Assembly (NCBI GenBank): GCA_001773975.1
Contig: MEYI01000019.1
Location: 12,586 to 20,106, forward strand
Direction: 5' to 3'
Length of the DNA stretch: 7,521 nt
DNA from: Candidatus Azambacteria bacterium RBG_16_47_10
GTDB lineage: Bacteria > Patescibacteriota > Minisyncoccia > GWC2-36-17 > WO2-46-25
The notes under the pieces are model-generated. The model saw only the letters and a list, made by a program, of their open reading frames with translations, did no database searches and was not told the DNA's origin. The stretch's first letter is position 1; every line of letters starts with the position of its first letter. A program made the position numbers and the translations under genes. Positions 1 through 6,414 of the stretch are shown piece by piece.

Positions 1-1
1 C

Positions 2-859
2 ATTACGGAGATATATATAGGAAGTGAACACTATCCCGAACGATTAACTCATATTCACGAACCGCCCGAAGTGCTCTACGTTGCCGGCGAACTGCTCCCG
101 CAGGATGCATATGCGATCGCTATCGTCGGTTCGCGCAAATGCACCGACTACGGCAAGCATGTTGCGCATGATCTTGCGTTCGGACTCGCGCGCCGCGGCA
201 TCACCGTGGTATCGGGTATGGCGCTTGGCATCGACGCGGAAGCGCACCGAGGCGCACTGGAAGCGGGCGGGCGGACGATCGCGGTGCTTGGCACCGGAGT
301 TGACGAACGATCGATTTACCCCCATACTCATAAACCACTTGCCGAAGCGATAGCAAAAACGGGCGCGGTCATTTCAGAATTCCCACCGGGAACACCGGCA
401 TATCCCGGTAATTTCCCCCAGCGCAACCGTATCGTATCAGGGCTGTCGCTTGGTGTGATTGTCGTTGAGGCAAACGAACGCAGAGGGTCGCTGATCACGG
501 CGAGACTCGCACTTGAACAAGGACGTGACGTGTTTGCGGTACCGGGATCCATTTATACCAGTACCTCGCGCGGGGTCCACCGGCTTATTCAGGAAGGCGC
601 AAAGCTGATAACAGGCGTTGACGACATACTGGAAGAATTGGAAATGGAAAACGCGCTTCCCCGCGAAACGAGAGCACAAGAAACAGGCGATGAAGCGCGC
701 ATTCTTGCACTGATCGAGCAGGAGCCGATGCACACAGACGCGATCATTGAACAGCTCTCACTCCCCTCGCATGTCGTGCTCGCATTGATCACCATGCTTG
801 AGTTAAACGAAAAAATACAGCATATTGGAAATAATACCTATGGCATCAAAGAAAACTAA
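2..859 (+). CDS. dprA: DNA-processing protein DprA/Smf, 5'-truncated by the window edge
   Basis: DprA binds incoming single-stranded DNA in the cytoplasm during natural transformation and loads RecA onto it. The frame is open to the left edge, so the start codon and the N-terminal part are outside; 285 codons are visible. The GTG at 71 is not a likely start, because the residues before it still match the family (YPERL, then a 'PPEVLYVAGEL' stretch). The Rossmann-like DprA domain shows VGSR (about 122-133), SGMALGIDAEAH (about 212-247), FPQRNR (412-429), the GSLIT motif (about 487-501) and an AVPG turn (about 535-546). The usual SGSLIT reads RGSLIT here. The last 60 or so residues look like the winged-helix domain often found at the DprA C-terminus. 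It overlaps topA by 20 nt; dprA-topA is a common bacterial gene pair, so translational coupling is likely. The family assignment is secure; a role in competence in this organism is inferred. Confidence 0.95.
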   Translation: MTEIYIGSEHYPERLTHIHEPPEVLYVAGELLPQDAYAIAIVGSRKCTDYGKHVAHDLAFGLARRGITVVSGMALGIDAEAHRGALEAGGRTIAVLGTGVDERSIYPHTHKPLAEAIAKTGAVISEFPPGTPAYPGNFPQRNRIVSGLSLGVIVVEANERRGSLITARLALEQGRDVFAVPGSIYTSTSRGVHRLIQEGAKLITGVDDILEELEMENALPRETRAQETGDEARILALIEQEPMHTDAIIEQLSLPSHVVLALITMLELNEKIQHIGNNTYGIKEN

Positions 860-2909
860 CACCCTTATTATTGTTGAATCGCCGACCAAGGCGAAGACCA
901 TCACGAAATTCCTCGGGAGCGGCTATACCGTCCTCTCATCATTTGGACACGTCCGCGACCTGCCGAAATCAAAGATCGGCGTTGATATCGAGCATGGCTT
1001 TGAACCACATTACATCATTCCGCGCACCGCGAAGGCGCACGTGAAGGACCTGAAAGAAAAAGCAAAGAAAGCGACCGACGTGATCCTTGCAACTGACGAG
1101 GACCGCGAAGGAGAAGCGATCGCATGGCACATCGCACATGTGTTGGAGCTGGATAGCGAGAAAGCAAAACGCATTACATTCCATGAGATCACGAAGCCCG
1201 CGATCGAAGAAGCACTCACGCATCCGCGCAATATCATCATGAATCTCGTGGATGCACAGCAGGCACGGCGCATTCTCGATCGCCTTGTCGGCTATGAACT
1301 CTCTCCGTTCTTATGGAAGAAGGTCATGCGCGGACTCTCCGCGGGCCGCGTACAGTCGGCAGCGCTCCGCCTCATCGCCGAACGGGAAGAAGAAATTAAA
1401 AAATTTATTCCTCAGGAATATTGGTCAATCCATGCAAACCTGAAACGATCCCAAACTACGGAAGAATTTTCAACGGCGCTTGTCGCTATCGATGACGCAA
1501 AGGTAGGAAAACTCGATATTGCAAACGAGAAGCAGGCACGCGACATTGTTGCGGCGGTCAAAGACGCTTCCTGGACCGTTGAGCGCGTCACAAAAAAAGA
1601 AACTAAAAAGATGCCGGCGGCACCATTTACCACAAGTACGCTCCAGCAGGAAGCGGCACGGAAGATCCGCTTCTCGGCAAAACAGACCATGATGATCGCT
1701 CAGCAGTTGTATGAAGGCATCGAACTCCCGAGCGAGGGAAGCGTCGGTCTTATCACCTACATGCGTACCGACTCGCTGAATGTCTCTGCAAGCGCGCTTG
1801 CGGACGCACAGAAAGTCATCGCAAAGAAATACGGAGAAAACTTTGTATTTGTCGGCGGACGCAAATTTAAAACAAAATCAAAAGGAGCACAGGAAGCGCA
1901 TGAAGCTATCCGCCCTACCGATCCGGCACGCGATCCGGAGAATTTAAAAGACCATCTCACGCCCCAACAGTGGAAGCTGTATAACCTCATCTGGCGCCGG
2001 TTTATCGCATCACAAATGGAGCATGCGTTATTTGATACCACTGCTATTGATATCGCGGCACGCGACACAGCAGATAACAAAATATATATTTTCCGCGCAA
2101 ACGGCATCGTGAAAAAATTCACCGGCTTCCTTGAAGCATATCCGACAAAATTTGAAGATGCTCTTCTTCCCAATGTACAAGAAAAAGAATCGCTCACCGC
2201 GCTCGCCGTGACACCGGATCAGCACGCAACCCAACCGCCTGCGCGCTACACTGAAGCATCGCTTGTGAAAGCACTCGAAGAGCACGGCATCGGCAGACCA
2301 TCCACATATGCACCGACCATCAGCACCATCCAATCACGCGGGTATGTGGAAAAAGACAAAGATCGTCGGCTTCTCCCTACTGAAGTGGGACTTAAGGTAA
2401 ACACGATGCTGGTCGCTCATTTCCCGAATATTGTCGACATTGCCTTCACCGCACACATGGAAGAAGAGCTTGATGGTGTCGCGGAAGGAAAAACGGATTG
2501 GCGCAAAATACTCAAAGAATTTTATGTGCCGTTCCACGAAAATCTCACCAAAAAATATGATGAGGTGGTGAAAGAAAATATGGATGAAAAAACGGACCAG
2601 ATATGCGAAAAATGCGGAAGCCCGATGATCATTAAAATGGGACGGTTCGGCAGATTTCTCGCGTGCTCCAATTTCCCGGATTGTAAGAATACAAAGACGA
2701 TCAAGAAAACGATCGGCATCGCCTGCTCTAAATGCAACGAAGGCGAGATCGTGGAAAAACGAACAAAGAAAAAACGAACGTTCTGGGGATGCTCACGCTA
2801 TCCCGCATGCGACTTTGCAACCTGGGAAAACCCGTTAAAGAAAAAAGAGGCTGCGGCATCTGAAGAAGCAGCCGTTGAAACTGAAACCACGGAAGAAGAA
2901 AACGAATAA
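840..2909 (+). CDS. topA: DNA topoisomerase I (type IA)
   Basis: Type IA topoisomerase that relaxes negative supercoils through a 5'-phosphotyrosine intermediate. The ATG at 840 (689 aa) is preferred over an in-frame TTG at 825, because it starts MASKKTNTLIIVESPTKAK, matching the usual short N-terminus before the VESP motif. The Toprim domain has E13 and the metal-binding D86/D88/E90 in DEDREGEAIAWH. The active-site tyrosine is Y307 in GLITYMRTDS. Two four-cysteine zinc ribbons follow: C589/C592/C609/C615 and C629/C632/C651/C657. The protein ends in a Lys-rich then Glu-rich tail of about 25 residues. It is shorter than the E. coli enzyme (865 aa) mainly in the C-terminal region, and all catalytic residues are present. 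The start lies inside dprA, with only a weak TTGGAA stretch 9-14 nt upstream, suggesting coupled translation. The RelA/SpoT gene follows after 14 nt. Confidence 0.97.
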   Translation: MASKKTNTLIIVESPTKAKTITKFLGSGYTVLSSFGHVRDLPKSKIGVDIEHGFEPHYIIPRTAKAHVKDLKEKAKKATDVILATDEDREGEAIAWHIAHVLELDSEKAKRITFHEITKPAIEEALTHPRNIIMNLVDAQQARRILDRLVGYELSPFLWKKVMRGLSAGRVQSAALRLIAEREEEIKKFIPQEYWSIHANLKRSQTTEEFSTALVAIDDAKVGKLDIANEKQARDIVAAVKDASWTVERVTKKETKKMPAAPFTTSTLQQEAARKIRFSAKQTMMIAQQLYEGIELPSEGSVGLITYMRTDSLNVSASALADAQKVIAKKYGENFVFVGGRKFKTKSKGAQEAHEAIRPTDPARDPENLKDHLTPQQWKLYNLIWRRFIASQMEHALFDTTAIDIAARDTADNKIYIFRANGIVKKFTGFLEAYPTKFEDALLPNVQEKESLTALAVTPDQHATQPPARYTEASLVKALEEHGIGRPSTYAPTISTIQSRGYVEKDKDRRLLPTEVGLKVNTMLVAHFPNIVDIAFTAHMEEELDGVAEGKTDWRKILKEFYVPFHENLTKKYDEVVKENMDEKTDQICEKCGSPMIIKMGRFGRFLACSNFPDCKNTKTIKKTIGIACSKCNEGEIVEKRTKKKRTFWGCSRYPACDFATWENPLKKKEAAASEEAAVETETTEEENE

Positions 2910-2923
2910 CTTATTTCTCACCT

Positions 2924-4369
2924 ATGGACGTACGCGATATCACAGAAAAAATAAAACAGAGAAGCTCAAGTGAAATCGCCGCAATCGAAAAAGCGTTCCG
3001 TTTTGCCGAAAAATATCATGAGGGAGAACTCCGCTACTCGGGCGAGCCGTATCTCGTCCATCCGTTCGCGGTCGCGCAAACACTCGCCGGCATGCACCTA
3101 GATACGAACACCATCATCGCGGGCCTTCTCCATGATGTGTGTGAATCCGCGCCCGAAGAAGAGAAGGAAGCACGCAAAAAAGAGATCGAAAAACAATTCG
3201 GAAAAGACGTCGCGTTTCTTGTGGAAGGCGTCACAAAACTCGGCAAACTCCGCGCGCACGGCGAAGAACGCTATCTTGAGAATATGCGTAAAATGTTCCT
3301 TTCTATCGCACAGGACGTTCGCGTTGTCCTTATTCGTCTTGCCGATCGCCTCCATAATATGCAGACATTGAGCGCGGTGCCCCAGCACAAACAAAAACGC
3401 ATCGCGGATGAGACGCTTGAAATTTACGCTCCGCTTGCGGGACGCCTCGGCATGGGAAAGCTGAGAGGATCACTTGAAGACCTTGCATTCCCCTTTTCAT
3501 ACCCGAAAGAATACAATGCACTCATCGATCAGATAGAAGAGCGCCGCAAACGAAAAGAAGTTTATCTGGCAAAGGTAAAGTACAAACTTAATGAAGAATT
3601 AAAAAAAGCAAAGATCCCTGTCGTGTCGGTGAACGCCCGAGTCAAACACGTATTCAGTCTCTACCGCAAACTCCAACTCCACAACAACAATCTTGATGAG
3701 ATCTATGATGTCGTTGCGCTCCGTATTGTCGTTAAAAATATCGAGGATTGCTATGCGGCACTCGGTATCGTGCACAAACTCTGGCGTCCATTGCCGGGAC
3801 GTATCAAGGACTATATCGCACTCCCGAAACCGAACGGCTATCAAAGCATTCATACTACGGTATTTTGCCTCGATGGCGAGATCACTGAGTTTCAGATCCG
3901 CACAGAAAAAATGCACGATGAAGCGGAGCATGGTATCGCGGCTCACTGGATCTACACGCACCAGGGAAAGCCGAAGGCAGGCGGCGCGGTAAGTAAAAGT
4001 TTAAAATGGATCGCGCAGATCCGGGAATGGCAAAAAGAGTCAGACGGCACAAAAGAATTCCTTGAAAATCTGAAGATCGATGTATTCAAAAACCGCATCT
4101 TCGTCTTTACACCCACCGGCGATGTCATTGATCTGCCGGACGGCGCAACGCCTGTCGATTTCGCATATCTCGTCCATTCAGAGATCGGCAACCATTGCGC
4201 CGGCGCGAAAGTAAACGACAAAATGACATCGCTTGAACATCATCTTAAAAACGGCGACAAGTGCGAGATACTCGTCCAAAAAAGCAAAAAGCCATCGCGG
4301 TCATGGCTTTCGTTCGTCAAAACAAACTACGCAAAAAGCAAAATTAGAGCGGCGCTTGAGAAGAAATAA
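2924..4369 (+). CDS. RelA/SpoT-family (p)ppGpp synthetase/hydrolase, lacking the C-terminal regulatory domains
   Basis: Long-type RSH enzyme for stringent-response alarmones, 481 aa. Domains in order: HD hydrolase (about 20-180) with R37, H46, H70-D71, E74 and D141-RLH-N145; pyrophosphokinase domain (about 225-345) with D262, RIKD at 293-296, the PKPNGYQSIHTT loop and E322; TGS domain (about 392-452). The RIKD (RxKD-type) motif is typical of bifunctional Rel/SpoT rather than RelA, which has ExDD. Oddities: the usual hydrolase HDxxED reads HDVCES, so the second acidic residue is S75; the usual GHRC of the TGS domain reads GNHC; and the protein stops about 30 residues after TGS, so the helical, zinc-finger and ACT/RRM regions of full-length (about 740 aa) enzymes are missing. 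Synthetase activity looks intact; hydrolase activity is uncertain. No Shine-Dalgarno is visible before the ATG. It is the last gene of the plus-strand operon, with its stop one base from the parB stop. Confidence 0.93.
   Translation: MDVRDITEKIKQRSSSEIAAIEKAFRFAEKYHEGELRYSGEPYLVHPFAVAQTLAGMHLDTNTIIAGLLHDVCESAPEEEKEARKKEIEKQFGKDVAFLVEGVTKLGKLRAHGEERYLENMRKMFLSIAQDVRVVLIRLADRLHNMQTLSAVPQHKQKRIADETLEIYAPLAGRLGMGKLRGSLEDLAFPFSYPKEYNALIDQIEERRKRKEVYLAKVKYKLNEELKKAKIPVVSVNARVKHVFSLYRKLQLHNNNLDEIYDVVALRIVVKNIEDCYAALGIVHKLWRPLPGRIKDYIALPKPNGYQSIHTTVFCLDGEITEFQIRTEKMHDEAEHGIAAHWIYTHQGKPKAGGAVSKSLKWIAQIREWQKESDGTKEFLENLKIDVFKNRIFVFTPTGDVIDLPDGATPVDFAYLVHSEIGNHCAGAKVNDKMTSLEHHLKNGDKCEILVQKSKKPSRSWLSFVKTNYAKSKIRAALEKK
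4281..4310 (-). terminator. Putative rho-independent terminator for parAB, inside the rsh coding region
   Basis: Read on the minus strand, AAAGCCAT pairs perfectly with ATGGCTTT (8 bp, 4310-4303 with 4295-4288) around a 7-nt loop, and is followed by a T-rich tract (TTGCTTTTTT, to about 4279). It lies 60 nt beyond the parB stop. The stem is short with only three GC pairs, so termination may be partial. It sits within codons of the opposing gene, as expected when convergent stops are one base apart. Confidence 0.45.
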
Positions 4370-4370
4370 A

Positions 4371-5261
4371 CTATTCGTTCACGATCTTTTTTACGACTGC
4401 ACGGAGATCCTCATTTGAGAAATATTTGATGACGATCTTCCCGCCGTCGCTGACATGCTTGCCCGGCTCAATAGTAACTTTCGTGCCAAGATGTGCCTCG
4501 AGCTTCATCGCCATTTGCTTTGTTTCCGCATCAAGCGCAGCAACCGCCCTGCTCGGTGTTTGCTTGAACTTTCGCGCCGCAACTTCCGCATGCCGCGCGG
4601 AAAGCTTCAGATCTTTGATCTCCTTCCATAATTTCAACCGCATGTCATCGGTGGGAAGCGCTAAAATAGCGCGTGCATGATTTTCTGAGATCACTTCGTT
4701 CTTCACGTCATCCTGAATGGATACCGGCAATGTAAGCAGGCGCATCGTATTGCCGACCACCTGTCTGCTTTTGCCAACCTTCTTCCCGATGCTTTCCTGA
4801 TCCATATGGAACTCATCCACCAGTTTTTTATAGGCCTGCGCAAGCTCGATCGGATTCAGATTCTCCCGCTGGACATTTTCGAGTATCGCAATGCGCAAAT
4901 TCTCCTGGTCGTTCGCAACATTACGGATAAGTGCCGGGACCTCCTTTAAACCGGCAAGCTTCGCCGCGCGCCATCGCCGCTCCCCTGTGAGGATCTGAAA
5001 AGGGACTTTTGCGGTGCCACTTTTTGCACGCATCACAAGGATCGGCTGCAAGATACCGCTTTCTTTTATGGAGCTTGCGAGATCCTGTAGCGCCGCCTCA
5101 TCAAATTCCTTCCGCGGCTGAAGCGGATTCGGTTCGATCTGATCAATCGCAATATAAAACATCGTCTCCTGATGCGAGCTCGGAGTTCCGTTTTGTGCGC
5201 CCTGCTGTTGCGACGCGTCTTTAGGCTGAATAAGTGAAGAAAGTCCTCTTCCTAATGCCAT
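4371..5261 (-). CDS. parB: Chromosome-partitioning protein ParB (Spo0J-like CTPase)
   Basis: ParB binds parS sites, uses CTP to form a sliding clamp on DNA, and stimulates the ParA ATPase to segregate the origin region. 296 aa, close to the normal size. The N-terminus MALGRGLSSLI is the typical ParA-interacting segment, followed by a Gln/Ser-rich linker to about residue 35. The ParB/Srx domain (about 36-130) has the CTP-binding motifs GERRWRA (93-99) and ENVQR (128-132). A helix-turn-helix (about 153-178, ESIGKKVGKSRQVVGNTMRL) should read parS, and the C-terminal 60 residues fit the dimerisation domain. The ATG lies 9 nt after the parA stop, in TTTTTTCATATG with no Shine-Dalgarno, so it is probably translated from the parA message. 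No convincing parS is seen in the window. It ends in TAG, the only non-TAA stop among the genes here. Confidence 0.96.
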   Translation of the reverse strand: MALGRGLSSLIQPKDASQQQGAQNGTPSSHQETMFYIAIDQIEPNPLQPRKEFDEAALQDLASSIKESGILQPILVMRAKSGTAKVPFQILTGERRWRAAKLAGLKEVPALIRNVANDQENLRIAILENVQRENLNPIELAQAYKKLVDEFHMDQESIGKKVGKSRQVVGNTMRLLTLPVSIQDDVKNEVISENHARAILALPTDDMRLKLWKEIKDLKLSARHAEVAARKFKQTPSRAVAALDAETKQMAMKLEAHLGTKVTIEPGKHVSDGGKIVIKYFSNEDLRAVVKKIVNE

Positions 5262-5270
5262 ATGAAAAAA

Positions 5271-6038
5271 TTACTGTGTATTAAGTGCTAGGATCTCTTG
5301 GGCAAGATTTTTATACGCCATCCCGCCATGCGACCACCATTTGTATTCCGCGATCGTCTTTCCGTGACTTGGCGCTTCTGCAAGATATACCGAACGCGGG
5401 ATCACCGATTCAAACACATGTGCCGGAAAATTCTTCCGCACCTCGTTTGCCACTTCCTGCGATAATTTATTACGCTTATCGAACATCGTCAGTACGGCAC
5501 CCATCACGGAAATAGTCGGACTGATATGTTCGCGCACCAATTCGATCGTTTTCAACAGCTGCGAAAGTCCTTCAAGCGCATAATATTCACACTGTACCGG
5601 AATGATAAGGTGCTGTGCCGCCACAAGACCGTTGATCGTAAGGATCCCCACCGACGGCGGACAATCGATCAAAATAAAATCATAATCGGGAGCGATCGCT
5701 TGCACCACTTCAAAAAGCTTGAACTCGCGTGACGGAGCATTGATGAGCTCCACTGCCGCGCCCGCAAGGTCGATAGACGACGGCAAGAGATCGAGATTCT
5801 TTACCCGCGTGTGCACGATCGCCTCTTTCGGATTTTTCCCTTCTGCGAGGCAGTGGTACAGACTTATTGTATCATGGCCATGCGGAAAACCAAGGCCTGA
5901 TGTTGCGTTTGCCTGCGGATCAAGATCGATCATAAGAACCCGCTGCCCCATGGACGCAAGATACGCTCCGGTATTCACGGCAGTCGTTGTTTTCCCCACT
6001 CCCCCTTTTTGATTGCAAAATGCGATAGTGACTGCCAT
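5271..6038 (-). CDS. parA: Chromosome-partitioning ATPase ParA/Soj
   Basis: Deviant Walker-type ATPase that binds nucleoid DNA non-specifically as an ATP dimer and pulls ParB-parS complexes during segregation. With the ATG at 6038 the protein is 255 aa, like B. subtilis Soj, and starts MAVTIAFCNQKGGVGKTTT: signature lysine K11, P-loop K16-T17. Walker A' is MIDLDPQAN with D40, and a Walker B-type DFILIDCPPSVG follows. The VIPRSVYLAEAPSHGKTIAEY region near the C-terminus matches the conserved Soj sequence after the DNA-binding arginine. An in-frame GTG at 6062 would add eight residues, but it lies inside the predicted -10 box and so upstream of the expected transcript start; the ATG is therefore preferred. 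This implies a short leader without a Shine-Dalgarno. There is no N-terminal helix-turn-helix, so it is chromosomal (type Ib-like) rather than a P1-like plasmid ParA. Confidence 0.96.
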   Translation of the reverse strand: MAVTIAFCNQKGGVGKTTTAVNTGAYLASMGQRVLMIDLDPQANATSGLGFPHGHDTISLYHCLAEGKNPKEAIVHTRVKNLDLLPSSIDLAGAAVELINAPSREFKLFEVVQAIAPDYDFILIDCPPSVGILTINGLVAAQHLIIPVQCEYYALEGLSQLLKTIELVREHISPTISVMGAVLTMFDKRNKLSQEVANEVRKNFPAHVFESVIPRSVYLAEAPSHGKTIAEYKWWSHGGMAYKNLAQEILALNTQ

Positions 6039-6060
6039 AGATGATGGTATTTCTTCATTC

Positions 6061-6090
6061 ACTATACCGCGAAAAAGAGCAAATTGACAA
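6061..6090 (-). promoter_or_regulatory. Predicted sigma70-type promoter of parAB
   Basis: On the minus strand, TTGTCA (6090-6085, 5/6 to the -35 consensus) is followed by an 18-nt spacer and TATAGT (6066-6061, 5/6 to the -10). Transcription should begin near 6054, leaving about 15 nt before the parA ATG at 6038. The -35 box is the complement of the tRNA promoter's -35 box, so the two divergent promoters overlap. Confidence 0.6.
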
Positions 6091-6110
6091 CAAAGAAATA
6101 AATGGATAAT
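6084..6110 (+). promoter_or_regulatory. Predicted sigma70-type promoter of the tRNA-Leu unit
   Basis: TTGACA (6084-6089, 6/6) and GATAAT (6105-6110, 5/6) with a 15-nt spacer, shorter than the usual 17. Transcription would begin near 6117, about 20 nt before the tRNA at 6138. I see no separate promoter just before the inner tRNA, so both tRNA-Leu sequences are probably in one transcript. Confidence 0.55.
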
Positions 6111-6171
6111 CTACATCTGCATCCGATCATTTTATTTGCCGCTGTGGCGGAATTGGCAGACGCGCACGACT

Positions 6172-6348
6172 CCCGCCCGCCTTGACTTCGTCCATCCTTG
6201 AATAAAAAGTAACCAAATGATATGCCGCGGTGGCGGAACCGGCAGACGCACGGGACTCAAAATCCCGCGAGAGCAATCTCATGAGAGTTCAACTCTCTCC
6301 CGCGGCACAAAGCATATAGTAGCATCGTCAAGGCGAAGTCGGGCGTGG
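6172..6348 (+). other. Intervening sequence in tRNA-Leu, with complementary ends and an inner tRNA
   Basis: 177 nt: a 52-nt left arm, the inner tRNA-Leu, and a 41-nt right arm. The arms can pair: CC (6172-6173) with GG (6347-6348), a bulged T6346, CGCCC (6174-6178) with GGGCG (6341-6345), a 6-nt bulge GAAGTC (6335-6340), then GCCTTGAC (6179-6186) with GTCAAGGC (6327-6334). That gives 15 base pairs extending from the broken anticodon loop. The bulge can alternatively pair with GACTTC at 6184-6189. The left boundary follows a T and the right boundary follows a G, the group I intron rule, but only 93 nt lie outside the inner tRNA and no group I core is recognisable. No target-site duplication is evident beyond the shared C. 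Confidence 0.7.
6224..6307 (+). tRNA. tRNA-Leu(CAA), intact, nested inside the interrupted tRNA-Leu
   Basis: Complete class II tRNA of 84 nt. Acceptor GCCGCGG (6224-6230) pairs 7/7 with CCGCGGC (6300-6306); D arm GCGGAACCGGCAGACGC; anticodon stem CGGGA/TCCCG with loop CTCAAAA, anticodon CAA, reading UUG. The variable arm has GAGA/TCTC pairing, the T stem GAGAG/CTCTC (6283-6287 with 6295-6299) encloses TTCAACT, and the discriminator is A6307. CCA is not encoded and must be added after transcription. Its sequence is a normal bacterial tRNA-Leu with no defect visible. Maturation by RNase P at 6224 and 3' trimming after 6307 would cut the surrounding tRNA's intervening sequence in two. Confidence 0.95.
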
Positions 6349-6414
6349 CAAAATCGTGTGAGGTTTCCTCATGTCGGTTCGACCCCGACCAGCGGCACAT
6401 ATACAGTTCTGCAG

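Larger units (their letters stand above)
6138..6397 (+). tRNA. tRNA-Leu(CAA) interrupted in the anticodon loop by 177 nt
   Basis: The 5' part (6138-6171) and 3' part (6349-6397) join into an 83-nt class II tRNA. Acceptor GCCGCTG (6138-6144) pairs 7/7 with CAGCGGC (6390-6396). The D arm has GCG/CGC (6147-6149 with 6161-6163). The anticodon stem CACGA (6165-6169) pairs 5/5 with TCGTG (6354-6358). The variable arm TGAGG/CCTCA spans 6359-6371, the T stem GTCGG/CCGAC encloses TTCGACC, and the discriminator is A6397. No CCA is encoded. The joined loop is CTCAAAA, anticodon CAA, whether the break falls before or after the C shared by 6172 and 6349. The long variable arm and discriminator A fit leucine. 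The halves covary away from the inner tRNA (acceptor U-A against G-C, different anticodon stem), so they belong together and are not pieces of two unrelated tRNAs. Whether the RNA is ever joined is unknown; it could be a disrupted gene. An intrinsic terminator follows at 6415. Confidence 0.78.

Noticed and set aside
825..827. TTG start for TopA
   Set aside because: It adds MEIIP before MASKK; the ATG at 840 is a stronger start codon and gives the usual distance to the VESP motif.
1033..1048. parS-like site around CACGTG in topA
   Set aside because: About 10 of 16 positions match the TGTTTCACGTGAAACA consensus, the flanks disagree, and it lies in conserved topA codons; a chance match is likely.
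3598..3610. Run of seven A residues in rsh as a programmed frameshift site
   Set aside because: The reading frame continues through the conserved synthetase domain and no useful product exists in the other frames; the A run encodes Lys-Lys.
6060..6062. GTG start for a longer ParA
   Set aside because: It overlaps the predicted -10 box, and the eight added residues do not resemble the family; the ATG at 6036-6038 gives the normal N-terminus.
6182..6223. Separate promoter for the inner tRNA (TTGACT at 6182-6187)
   Set aside because: No acceptable -10 box lies at a workable distance, and TGATAT at 6218-6223 abuts the tRNA itself; TTGACT is also part of the pairing arm.
6172..6348. Group I intron in the outer tRNA
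   Set aside because: The boundary bases fit (U before, G at the end), and CATATAGT near 6313-6320 faintly recalls a core element, but only 93 nt lie outside the inner tRNA and no P3-P7 core can be recognised.
6172..6348. Terminal inverted repeats of a mobile element
   Set aside because: The arms are complementary but imperfect, there is no transposase or target duplication, and the break sits exactly in the anticodon loop, which fits an intron-like or split-tRNA origin better. It is not excluded.
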